A stretch of DNA of 13,560 bases from Planctomycetia bacterium (GTDB taxonomy: Bacteria; Planctomycetota; Planctomycetia; Gemmatales; Gemmataceae). The DNA lies in contig JAKEEV010000701.1 of the NCBI GenBank assembly GCA_022616395.1, forward strand, positions 1-13,560, given 5' to 3'. The notes beneath the pieces are model-generated. The model was given only the letters and a program-made list of their open reading frames with translations. It did not search any database and had not been told where the DNA came from. The translations under genes were made by a program, and so were the position numbers. Positions 1-8,422 of the stretch are shown here, piece by piece. How positions within the stretch are numbered: the first letter of the stretch is position 1; every line of letters starts with the position of its first letter.

Positions 1-108
1 GCTCAGACGCTTGCAGGCTTCCTTTACCACGTTATCCCCCATTTGAAGGCAGCGGGACGACTGCTGCTGGATCGTATTCCTGACCCCTTTGATGAAGGCC
101 AGGAGTAA
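1..108 (+). CDS. 3' end of an unrecognised gene (partial, C-terminal 35 residues)
   Basis: Frame 1 is open from the first base to a TAA at 106-108, while the other two plus-strand frames close early. The translation ends in IPHLKAAGRLLLDRIPDPF followed by an acidic tail, which looks like an ordinary amphipathic helix and a charged C terminus. I do not recognise the family. It lies on the same strand as the toxin genes, about 160 bases upstream, so it could be the preceding gene of the same operon or an unrelated neighbour. It shows no Rhs/YD-type repeats, so there is no sign that it is a TcB or TcC subunit, although 35 residues are too few to exclude anything. The call rests only on frame openness and plausible composition. 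Confidence 0.45.
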   Translation, partial: AQTLAGFLYHVIPHLKAAGRLLLDRIPDPFDEGQE

Positions 109-255
109 CTCTATGCCGAGGGATATTGGTCGAGAGCGATCAGGATCAGAGACCACGTGCGGAAGTCAGGATTCTCTTCGCTAAGGCAGACGGAGTAAGA
201 AAAACGAAACCATCACTTCATGAGCCACAAGTGTGGTTCGGTACACCAAGCAAAT

Positions 256-260
256 GGAAG
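256..260 (+). promoter_or_regulatory. Shine-Dalgarno-like GGAAG that favours the ATG at 269
   Basis: GGAAG at 256-260 sits 8 bases before the ATG at 269. The same frame also offers GTG at 233 and ATG at 254, but neither has a good purine-rich site at suitable distance. The ATG at 269 also begins directly with the first strand of the peptidoglycan-binding-like domain. I therefore place the start at 269. No convincing -35/-10 promoter pair was seen in 109-268. Confidence 0.5.
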
Positions 261-268
261 TATCACCC

Positions 269-3200
269 ATGAACACGATCAGCTTTCCCTTAACTCGCGG
301 CAATCAAGGCCCGAAGGTTGCCGACCTTCAGGAGGCGCTTCAGCAATTGCTCGCACGCGGAGTTATCCTCGCAGCCGATGATGTCGCCAGGCGCGAGTTG
401 GCCGAGATCCTCAGACGCGAGCGAACCGACTCGGTCTACGGTCCGGGCACTCACAAACTGGTCAGTATCTTCCAGGACCCGCGCCGGCTTCAGCCAAGCG
501 GGAATGTGGACGAACTCACCGCAAGCGCGCTCAATGCGCTCATCAAGGAGTGGGAACTCGGACTGGCGAGCACGCCTACTGCTCAGGTCGTCAGCGGGAA
601 GGTGCGACGCGAGGATGATGTTGCGCTTCGCGATGTTCGAGTGCGAGCGTTCCACGAAGCCGCGTCTGGAACTATCCGACTCGGCGAGGACATTACTGAC
701 GCCGAGGGGAGATACACGATCCGCTACGAGCTGCTCCCAGGCGTGAGCGCAATTCAACTGCGCGTCTTGGCCATCGGCGAGGATGGCAAAACGCTGCGCT
801 CCTCAGATGTAATGCCCAATGCCAAGCCGCTGACGGTGATCGACCTGATCGTTCCCGTCACCCGGCCCTCCACGACTCAACGCCGGGTCGAAGGTCGGAT
901 CGTACTGGAACGCGGCCAGCCCGTGGAGAAAGTGAAGCTGCGTCTCTATCGCAGGGACTTTGGCGGGAAGTCGGCGCTCGTCGGCGAAACGACAACGCTC
1001 GCGGGCGGCCGGTATGCCTTCACCTACGATCCGGGAGACAAGCGACTGAGCCTGGAAGTTCGCGCGGTCAATGCCGCGAACCAGGAGGTTCCGCTTTCCA
1101 AACCTCTGAACAATCTCAACGGCGATTCGGTAATAAATCTGGTCGCGCCGGCAACTCTCCAGCCGGTCGCGGCCGAATATCAGCGACTCTCGGCCGCTCT
1201 CGCACCGATTGTTGGTCAACTCCCCAAGCTCGCCGAAGCGAAAGAGAACAAGAACCGCCAGGATCTCACCGTACTCAACCGCGCTACGGGTTGGGATGCC
1301 CGACTGATCGCGCTAGCAGCCACCACCGAGAAACTCAGCGCCGACCCGGATGTGAAACTTCCCCAGCAGGGTCTCTACGGACTGTTGCGCGCGGGATTAC
1401 CTTCCGACAAGTTCACGCTGGCGCAGGTGACACCCGATGTCGCGGAGCAGGCGCTCAAGACCGCGCGCACGGCTGGCATCGTTGCTCTGAGCGATCAACA
1501 GATCAGCCAGTTCAAGACAGACTTCACGACGTTCTCCAACAAGGTGAGGCTCGCCCGGCCCGTTCCTGGCTCAACCTCGACCTATGCCGATCTGCTCAAG
1601 GATTCAGGAGTGCCCGCGGAGGCACAAACCAAGTTCGCTCCCATCTACCTCAACCACCGCGGGGATGCAGCACAACTCTGGACGGAAGCGAAGAAGGCCG
1701 GGTTGAAGGATTCGGAGATCGGCAAACTGCAACTTCAGGGCAAACTCGCATTCCTCGCCGGCAATAGCCAGGCGATGACAAACCGGCTGATGCAGAAGGC
1801 AATCCATGATCCTGCTCAGTTGGTGGATCAGGACTTCCATCTGGCGAGCAAGTGGATGAATGAAGTCTTCGATCAGGCCGGGATTCCCGCCGAGCGCCGA
1901 AATAACCTCACGGATGCGGATAAGAAGGCGCTTGAGGCCGTGGTCCCGGTCGCCTACGCGGGCGAGAAGGTCGAAGATCGCCTCAAGACTTATGCCGAGG
2001 ACATGTCGCGCAAAGTGCGCCTCAGCTATCCCACTCAGGTGGTCAGACGGCTCGTCGAACAGGACGCCACGGATGCGTTCAAGCTCGGGGCAGCGCGCAC
2101 AAGCACTGCCAACCTCCTCAAGAATGCCAGCGGTCAGGGATTCCGCATGGGCGAGACTCCCGTGGCTAAGTTTCTCAAGACTCATCCCGGTGCAACCGCG
2201 GGCATGACCACAAACGAAGTGCAGTCCGCGACCCAACAGGTCAAGACGCTCCAGCGCGTCTACCAGATCACTCCCACTAACGAGGCAATGCCGGTCCTGA
2301 TGAGTTTGGGAATGAAATCGGCCTACGATGTGATGGCCTATCCCGAAGAGACATTCGTGGAACTCTATACGGCCAAGTACAAGGGCATCTATGGCAAGGA
2401 TCCCGTCAAAGCCGAAACCAAGATGATCCGTCGCAAGGCGAAGCAAGTCAGCAGTGTGACATATAACCTGTTCGCCATCGCCAAGAAGATGGCGAGCGAA
2501 CCGGCAGTCGCGGGGCTATCAGCTCCGGTCGAGGTGCGCGAAAGCGTCCAGAATGAACTCATCAAGGAGTACCCAACTCTGGAGTCGCTGTTCGGCTCCA
2601 TGGATTTCTGCGAGTGTCAACACTGTCGGTCGGTGCTTAGCCCGGCCGCGTATCTGGTCGATCTGCTTCAGTTCGTGGACGCGGAGCCGGAGGTCTGGGG
2701 GAACTTCCTGGCTCACTGGAAATCCACACACAACGGCCAGGAGTACACCGCGAAGTATCTCAAGCCATTCGATGCGCTCATCGAACGACGGCCGGACATT
2801 CCTCACATCGCTCTGACCTGCGAGAACACGCACACCGCGCTACCATACATCGACATCGTCAACGAACTGCTGGAATACTTCGTTGCTCACGGGAAGCTTG
2901 AAGAACAAGCTGCCAACGACACCGACGAGACCGCCACAACCGCGGAGTTACTCGCCGAACCGCAGAACGTGATCCGCGAAGCGTACGACAAGTTGCGCAC
3001 ATCGCGCTATCCACTCGAGTTGCCGTTCGAGCTGTGGATCGAGACCGTCCGGCAGTTCTGCAACGCATTCGAGACGCCTCTTGCGCGCCTGTTGGAAGTT
3101 TTCCGACCGAGTGACACGCTCTTCGCCCCAACGCAACCGTTCGACCGAGCGAGTATCTTCGTCGAATCGCTTGGGCTTTCGCCCGCGGAGTTCGCGATCT

Positions 3201-6200
3201 TCACCGATCCGAATCCGATTCCGAAGTGGTTCGAGTTATACGGCTTCGCAACGGCCGCGGAGGCCACGACAGTCGCGACCGACGCGACCACAGGCCAGCG
3301 CATCGACTTGAATTCCGCCAAGGCGCTCTCCCGTCGACTCGGGGTAACCTACAAGGCGTTGGTGGAGATCATTGAGACAGGATTCGTTAACCCGAAGCTT
3401 GCGACGCTTGGCATCCTCGACAAGCTCAAGGTCAGCATTCGAGACGTGCGCTTCTATCTCGATAACAAGGCACTCATTTCGCAGAACCCGGCAACGCTCA
3501 CCACCGAGAACAAGCAGAAGCGACTCGAAGCGGTGGCATTCGACAAAGAACTGAAGAAACTCGCCGTGGAGTTTCAGGTTCCGCTCGCGCAACTGGAGGC
3601 AGAACTCCAGGCGATTCCCTTCGCCAGCGTCCTTGTGTTGGCCGACCCGGATGCCGGGTGCAACTTCGATCTGACCACTCTTCGCTATGCCAACGGCAAC
3701 GCCGCGGACGACATCGCGTTTTTGCGAATCAACCTCTTCGTGAGATTGTGGCGCAAGCTCGGCTGGACCATCGAGGAGACCGATCGCGCTTTGTGTGCGT
3801 TGGTGCCAAAGAATGCGCCGTTTGAAGCGGCTCATCTGGCGAAGCTGCCACTCAAGAGCGCTCTGATTCATCTTGCTCATCTCAAGGAACTCGACGAGAA
3901 GCTGCGCATCGGCAAGCAGAATCGCATCAAACTGCTCACGCTCTGGACAGACATCCCCACAACCGGCACGCAATCGCTTTACGCGCAGTTATTCCTGACT
4001 CCAAGCGTGCTGAAAACAGATGATGTGTTCGACAATCCTCTGGGGCAATATCTCTCCGCGACGAGCATCGCCTCCACGGCGCAGTTGCGAAAGCATCGCG
4101 TTCAAAAGGACAAGGTCGCTCCGGGCCAAGCGCTCAACCCCGCCGCGTTCGCGGCTCACCCCAAGGTCGAAGTGAGTTTCGATGCGCTCGAAGAAGTTCA
4201 GTATCTGTCGTTCCAGGGCGTGATGACCGATGCGGAGAAAGCGGTTCTGACCGTGCTCGCGCCAGCCCCGTTGCCCGGACTGCTCAACGCGGTGCAGACG
4301 AAAGCGAAAGAGTTTTCGCTGGTCAAGGGGCACTTGCTTGCGCTTCAGGGAGCGCTTGGGCTGACTGCCGATGACATTGAGCAAATCCTCGCGGATGCCG
4401 CCAAGTCCGATCCGAACAAGTCACTCGACAAGGCCGCGCTGTCGCTGGCGAACGTGTCGTTGCTGTATCGATACGGGTTGCTGGCGAAAGCACTGAAGTT
4501 GTCCGTGAAGGAGTTGGTTGCTCTCAAGCAACTCTCTGGACTTGAACCGTTCCAGTTACCGCACGCAGACCCGTTAACGACTATCGAACAGGATTCGCCA
4601 TTCACACAGACTCTGCGGTTCGTGGAGATCGCGGGTCACGTCAAGGAGAGCGGGCTGAAGGTCGAGGATCTGGATTATCTCCTGCGCCATGAGTTTGACC
4701 CAACCGGCAAGTATCGCCAGAACGCGGAGGCTCGGCTTGCTCTCTTGAAGACGTTGGCGGAGGGGATTCGCGCCATTCGGACCGAACACGCGGTGCCAGA
4801 CGATCCAGCAAGTTTGAGCGATGACCAACTGCGCCAGAAACTCGGCCTGGTGTTGCCGCCCGATGTGGTCGAGCGGTTCCTCGCGATGTGGAGCGGCACG
4901 GTGGAGTTCACCGCCACCAGGACAGCCGTTGCGTCCGCCAACCAGCTCAATCCCGCGCAGTTCGCGGGCGAACGCACCATCCCGGAGGTCAAGTACAACA
5001 CAGCGCGCCAGGAACAGAAACTCACGTTCCGCGGAGTGCTATTCGATACCCAGAAGAACAAGCTCAAGGCCGACTTCCCCAAGCCTGTTCCACCGAATCC
5101 GCACGTTCCCTCTGTTGTGTTCGCCGATCTGCTTGATGATGTGCAGAAACAGGCGAAGGCGTTCTTCGAGAAGCACTTCCAGAAGCAAGCTCCGGGTGTC
5201 CAGCCGGTGTCGGGCTTCCTCGCCGCGGCTGATTTCGATGTGCTGTTCGATCAGAATCGCCCACTTCAGCCGGGAGAGACGGACCAAGATCGCGCGCGAA
5301 CTCGACGCAAGACGCTCGCGAATGCGTTCCTGCCGTTCCTTCAGGATCAACTCGTTCGGCAATTGATTGTGCAGACGCTCGTCGCGTACACGACAGCCGA
5401 TCCGGTGCTGGTGGAGAGTTTGCTCACCGATTCGCGGATGCTCGGTAGCGCCAAGCCGCTACTCGATTCGTTCGCGGCCACAAGCGAGCGCGGAATCACC
5501 GCGACGTTCTTCGTCTCGCCAACGGGAGCAGACCCCGCGCTTCCCGAAGTCCTCCTGGTTGATGCGAATACAGGGTTGAAGGACGGCGCGGGGAATCCGC
5601 TCCGACCAGCGGCTGCCAGAAGCGCGCGACTCGAAGGCTACTTGGAAGTGTCAACACCCGGAGCGTATCGCTTCACGGTTGCGCTCGACAAGCAGAACGC
5701 GGAGGCTGAACTTCGATTCGACCATCTGCCCAATCCGCTGTTCTGGAAGGGCACGGCCGCGACCGACAACGCGATTCTTGGCGTCGGTGCGAACGAATAC
5801 CTCGAACTCAAGCCCGGCGTGCCGTATCGCTTCACGCTCTGGCTGCGCAAGCTCGCCGGTGGAGAGGCGCGGATGCTCGTTCAGGGCGAAACGCTCCCGA
5901 AGGATGGTGTTGCTCAACTGACACTGTATCCGCACGCTGCCGTGAAAGGGGCGGATGACGCGGTTGTGCTGCTGACGAAGGTGCTCCAGTTGGTGCAAGC
6001 TCTCGGACTGAGCGAGCGCGAAATGCGCTATCTCGCGACTCACGCGGCTGACTTCGACAACCTCAAGCTCAGTCAACTACCGACCGCGACGAGCAATAAT
6101 CCTGCTCTGGCCAAGCAACTCTTTGGGCAATTCCTGCGGCTGGCCGGATACACCCGGCTCAAGCGCGATCTCGCCGGAGGAACGGACGACCTGATCGGCG

Positions 6201-8407
6201 TCTTCGAGGCCAATGGAACGGGCGATCTCGAGAAGGTCTATTCGCTCGTCGCCAAGTCGACGCGCCGAAGCGAACTCACGGTGAAAGCCGGTGCCAATGC
6301 GTTGTTCGCTGCGCCCAAGTTCGCCAGTGAGAAGCCGCTGCAACGCTTGTGGGAGGTACTCCAGGTCGTCGAGCGGTTCGGTGTGCAAGTTTCTTCGCTC
6401 CTGGAGTGGACCCGCATTGTCAGTCCGGCCGCGACAGCCGATCGGCGATTCGCGATTGCTCGCAACTTGCGCGAGGCGATCAAGGCGCGCTTCGAGCAGG
6501 AGGGGTGGCAGCGCATCGCCCAGCCGATCTTCGACAAGCTCCGTCAGCACCAGCGCGACACGCTGGTGTCATTCGTCATGCACCAACGGAAGCTCACAAG
6601 CATCGAGCAACTCTACGAGTACTTCCTCATCGATCCGGGCATGGAACCGGTTGTGCAAACGTCGCGCATCCGGCTGGCCAGTGCCTCGGTGCAACTGTTC
6701 ATCCAGCGCTGTCTGCTCAACCTGGAACCGAAGGTACATCCCTCGGTCATCAACGCCAGACAGTGGGAATGGATGAAGCGCTATCGCGTGTGGGAGGCGA
6801 ACCGGAAAATCTTCCTGTTCCCGGAGAACTGGCTGGAACCGGAGTTCCGCGACGACAAGACGCACCTGTTTACCGAACTGGAAGGCACTCTGTTGGAAGG
6901 CGATGTGTCGAGCGATCTGGTGGAGGATGCCTTCCTCGCGTACCTGAAGAAACTCGATGAACTGGCGCGGCTGGAAATCGCGGCCGTGCACCTGGAGGAC
7001 AACTCCAACCCCGCCGAGCGCACGCTGCACGTGATTGGTCGCACTTATAGTTTGCCGCACAAGTATTTCTATCGCCGATACGCGCACCAGATGTGGACTC
7101 CCTGGGAGCCGGTGAGCGCTGAGATCGATGGCGATCATCTGGCGCCGGTCGTGTGGCGCGATCGGCTCTACCTGTTCTGGGTGACGTTCCTGGAGAAAGC
7201 CAAGCCGAACAGCCCCTCAGCGGCAATCGACCCAACCAAGCCGATCCCACCTCCGCAGTTGGCGACGGAAATGGAGGCTCACTTACACTGGAGTGAATAC
7301 TTCCAGGGCGAATGGACAACCCGCGAGTCGGCCGGAGTCAATGTTCCCGACGACCAAAAGTTGAAAGCGATCTCCGTCGATCCGCGCCGCGTGTTCATCT
7401 TCGTTTCCAAGGAGTACGAGAACGGCGAGGAGCGCGGAGTTTACGTTCATCTCAGTTGGCCGTTCAACCAGTCGTTCCACCTGGCTGGCCGAAACGGTGT
7501 ACCGACGCCTGCTCCTGTCGTGGCAATTCCCGGTCACCCGTATACACCCGCGTGGGGCTTCTCGAGCGTGAACGCGACTTCTTATGTGGGGAGCGGAGCG
7601 TTCAAGGTCACATTCGTGGAGCGTGTCCAGACGACCAACGGGGGCTGGGGACCGACGGGAATTGCAACTCCGGACATCCTTCAGCAAGGAGGCGCTTTCT
7701 CGCTATTGCCGTGCAACAACGATCTGCTCCCGCTTGGCGTTTCCGAAGATGCCTATCAAGGCGCGGCCGATCCGGATGCGGTCAAGGCTGCCATCGAGCG
7801 CGGGCTGGCGCACATCGCAGCGCTGATGAAACCGGTCTTCTACCAGGATCGCACGCACACGCTCTTCGTCGAGCCGAACGTTGTCGAGCGAACGGTTGAG
7901 GAGTGGGAGGAGTGGGTGACTCAGACCCCACAACCTGACTCCGAGTGGAAGATTCCCGAATGGTGGAAAGACATCAAGGTGATTCCAGAGTTCCCTCAGA
8001 TCGGACCGATCCCGGATCCCGGTCCCTGGACGGATCCCATCGACGAAGGATCGCTCATCTACCCTCGACCGGACCACGATTGGCTGGTGAATCCCGCAAC
8101 CGGGTTGCTCTTTGATGATGCTGTGATCGGCCCTGGCGGAAAACTGGGGCTTGAGATCGTGACTCCTCAGGGGAACGGCTTCTCGGGTGTTGGAACGCCG
8201 GTCAGCGTCAATCCGGGGAGTGGACTGGCACCGGGAAGCGCTGTTGTCATTCCCACAAACGCGACCCGCAATGGCGTGGCTTTCGCCGGGGGGTTGAGTG
8301 TGGTCGGTGGAAGCGGTTTGAATTCCGCGCTGGCGATGAATGCTGCCGAACTCGATCGCAATGGCTTTGCCAATGGTGTGCGTGGGAATGCTCGGATCGA
8401 ACACTAA
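269..8407 (+). CDS. Tc toxin A-subunit-like protein, N-terminal/shell half (TcA1-like), 2712 aa
   Basis: This is a giant shell component of an insecticidal-type Tc toxin A subunit. Residue positions count from the ATG at 269. About 1-100 is a peptidoglycan-binding-like domain (RGNQGPKVADLQEAL, then YGPGTHKLVSIFQ). About 106-197 and 204-296 are two carboxypeptidase-regulatory/transthyretin-like beta sandwiches (VSGKV...AEGRYTI and VEGRI...AGGRYAF). About 300-1740 is mostly helical TcA shell with the VRP1/SpvA hallmark at 773-804 (SLFGSMDFCECQHCRSV, then SPAAYLVDLLQFVD). A small module is duplicated at 1289-1349 and 1560-1637. A PA14-like domain spans about 1742-1889. An ABC-toxin-N block (about 2024-2156) and a neuraminidase-like domain (from about 2160; YRVWEANRKIFLFPENW) follow. 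The tail is W/P-rich, then Gly/Asn-rich. There is no signal peptide, as expected for Tc toxins, which are usually released by other routes. It is coupled to the next gene, which supplies the pore and TcB-binding part. Family assignment is firm; target, receptor and role are inferred only from the family. Confidence 0.9.
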   Translation: MNTISFPLTRGNQGPKVADLQEALQQLLARGVILAADDVARRELAEILRRERTDSVYGPGTHKLVSIFQDPRRLQPSGNVDELTASALNALIKEWELGLASTPTAQVVSGKVRREDDVALRDVRVRAFHEAASGTIRLGEDITDAEGRYTIRYELLPGVSAIQLRVLAIGEDGKTLRSSDVMPNAKPLTVIDLIVPVTRPSTTQRRVEGRIVLERGQPVEKVKLRLYRRDFGGKSALVGETTTLAGGRYAFTYDPGDKRLSLEVRAVNAANQEVPLSKPLNNLNGDSVINLVAPATLQPVAAEYQRLSAALAPIVGQLPKLAEAKENKNRQDLTVLNRATGWDARLIALAATTEKLSADPDVKLPQQGLYGLLRAGLPSDKFTLAQVTPDVAEQALKTARTAGIVALSDQQISQFKTDFTTFSNKVRLARPVPGSTSTYADLLKDSGVPAEAQTKFAPIYLNHRGDAAQLWTEAKKAGLKDSEIGKLQLQGKLAFLAGNSQAMTNRLMQKAIHDPAQLVDQDFHLASKWMNEVFDQAGIPAERRNNLTDADKKALEAVVPVAYAGEKVEDRLKTYAEDMSRKVRLSYPTQVVRRLVEQDATDAFKLGAARTSTANLLKNASGQGFRMGETPVAKFLKTHPGATAGMTTNEVQSATQQVKTLQRVYQITPTNEAMPVLMSLGMKSAYDVMAYPEETFVELYTAKYKGIYGKDPVKAETKMIRRKAKQVSSVTYNLFAIAKKMASEPAVAGLSAPVEVRESVQNELIKEYPTLESLFGSMDFCECQHCRSVLSPAAYLVDLLQFVDAEPEVWGNFLAHWKSTHNGQEYTAKYLKPFDALIERRPDIPHIALTCENTHTALPYIDIVNELLEYFVAHGKLEEQAANDTDETATTAELLAEPQNVIREAYDKLRTSRYPLELPFELWIETVRQFCNAFETPLARLLEVFRPSDTLFAPTQPFDRASIFVESLGLSPAEFAIFTDPNPIPKWFELYGFATAAEATTVATDATTGQRIDLNSAKALSRRLGVTYKALVEIIETGFVNPKLATLGILDKLKVSIRDVRFYLDNKALISQNPATLTTENKQKRLEAVAFDKELKKLAVEFQVPLAQLEAELQAIPFASVLVLADPDAGCNFDLTTLRYANGNAADDIAFLRINLFVRLWRKLGWTIEETDRALCALVPKNAPFEAAHLAKLPLKSALIHLAHLKELDEKLRIGKQNRIKLLTLWTDIPTTGTQSLYAQLFLTPSVLKTDDVFDNPLGQYLSATSIASTAQLRKHRVQKDKVAPGQALNPAAFAAHPKVEVSFDALEEVQYLSFQGVMTDAEKAVLTVLAPAPLPGLLNAVQTKAKEFSLVKGHLLALQGALGLTADDIEQILADAAKSDPNKSLDKAALSLANVSLLYRYGLLAKALKLSVKELVALKQLSGLEPFQLPHADPLTTIEQDSPFTQTLRFVEIAGHVKESGLKVEDLDYLLRHEFDPTGKYRQNAEARLALLKTLAEGIRAIRTEHAVPDDPASLSDDQLRQKLGLVLPPDVVERFLAMWSGTVEFTATRTAVASANQLNPAQFAGERTIPEVKYNTARQEQKLTFRGVLFDTQKNKLKADFPKPVPPNPHVPSVVFADLLDDVQKQAKAFFEKHFQKQAPGVQPVSGFLAAADFDVLFDQNRPLQPGETDQDRARTRRKTLANAFLPFLQDQLVRQLIVQTLVAYTTADPVLVESLLTDSRMLGSAKPLLDSFAATSERGITATFFVSPTGADPALPEVLLVDANTGLKDGAGNPLRPAAARSARLEGYLEVSTPGAYRFTVALDKQNAEAELRFDHLPNPLFWKGTAATDNAILGVGANEYLELKPGVPYRFTLWLRKLAGGEARMLVQGETLPKDGVAQLTLYPHAAVKGADDAVVLLTKVLQLVQALGLSEREMRYLATHAADFDNLKLSQLPTATSNNPALAKQLFGQFLRLAGYTRLKRDLAGGTDDLIGVFEANGTGDLEKVYSLVAKSTRRSELTVKAGANALFAAPKFASEKPLQRLWEVLQVVERFGVQVSSLLEWTRIVSPAATADRRFAIARNLREAIKARFEQEGWQRIAQPIFDKLRQHQRDTLVSFVMHQRKLTSIEQLYEYFLIDPGMEPVVQTSRIRLASASVQLFIQRCLLNLEPKVHPSVINARQWEWMKRYRVWEANRKIFLFPENWLEPEFRDDKTHLFTELEGTLLEGDVSSDLVEDAFLAYLKKLDELARLEIAAVHLEDNSNPAERTLHVIGRTYSLPHKYFYRRYAHQMWTPWEPVSAEIDGDHLAPVVWRDRLYLFWVTFLEKAKPNSPSAAIDPTKPIPPPQLATEMEAHLHWSEYFQGEWTTRESAGVNVPDDQKLKAISVDPRRVFIFVSKEYENGEERGVYVHLSWPFNQSFHLAGRNGVPTPAPVVAIPGHPYTPAWGFSSVNATSYVGSGAFKVTFVERVQTTNGGWGPTGIATPDILQQGGAFSLLPCNNDLLPLGVSEDAYQGAADPDAVKAAIERGLAHIAALMKPVFYQDRTHTLFVEPNVVERTVEEWEEWVTQTPQPDSEWKIPEWWKDIKVIPEFPQIGPIPDPGPWTDPIDEGSLIYPRPDHDWLVNPATGLLFDDAVIGPGGKLGLEIVTPQGNGFSGVGTPVSVNPGSGLAPGSAVVIPTNATRNGVAFAGGLSVVGGSGLNSALAMNAAELDRNGFANGVRGNARIEH
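4133..4315 (+). repeat. Internal protein repeat, copy 1 (residues 1289-1349 of the TcA1-like protein)
   Basis: This segment encodes LNPAAFA, a short beta hairpin, LSFQGVMTDAEKAVL, and ends NAVQTKAKEF. The same order occurs about 270 residues later in copy 2. The shared pattern is LNPA-x-FA, then L-S/T-F-x-GV, a Lys-containing helix, a Pro-rich turn, and VQ-x-x-AK-x-F. The divergence is large enough to indicate an old duplication at protein level, not a recent DNA duplication. Confidence 0.6.
4946..5179 (+). repeat. Internal protein repeat, copy 2 (residues 1560-1637 of the TcA1-like protein)
   Basis: This segment encodes LNPAQFAGERTIPEVKY, then LTFRGVLFDTQKNKL, a Pro-rich loop longer than in copy 1, and LLDDVQKQAKAFF. 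It matches copy 1 at 4133-4315 in the order and spacing of its main motifs. Copies of this hairpin-plus-helix motif are, as I recall, common in TcA-like proteins of soil bacteria, where they lie between shell segments. Confidence 0.6.
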
Positions 8408-8412
8408 CTTCC

Positions 8413-8417
8413 AGGGG
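8413..8417 (+). promoter_or_regulatory. Ribosome binding site of the second toxin gene
   Basis: AGGGG at 8413-8417 is 5 bases before the ATG at 8423 and 6 bases after the stop of the upstream gene. This arrangement suggests translational coupling. An out-of-frame ATG at 8418 reads only Met-Pro before a TGA that overlaps the real start codon (ATGCCATGA), and is probably coincidental. Confidence 0.55.
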
Positions 8418-8422
8418 ATGCC

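Noticed and set aside
233..268. GTG at 233 or ATG at 254 as start of the first toxin gene
   Set aside because: They have no good ribosome site, and the added residues do not fit the N-terminal domain. ATG at 269 has GGAAG at suitable distance.
1604..2446. Open frame of 280 codons on the minus strand
   Set aside because: It lies inside the toxin gene, antisense, and its composition (many His, Arg, Gly, Leu without motif) looks like a shadow frame.
6750..7490. Active sialidase (the family name is neuraminidase-like)
   Set aside because: I saw no Asp-box (SxDxGxxW) repeats or Arg-triad context. In Tc toxins this domain is structural, so enzymatic activity is not supported.
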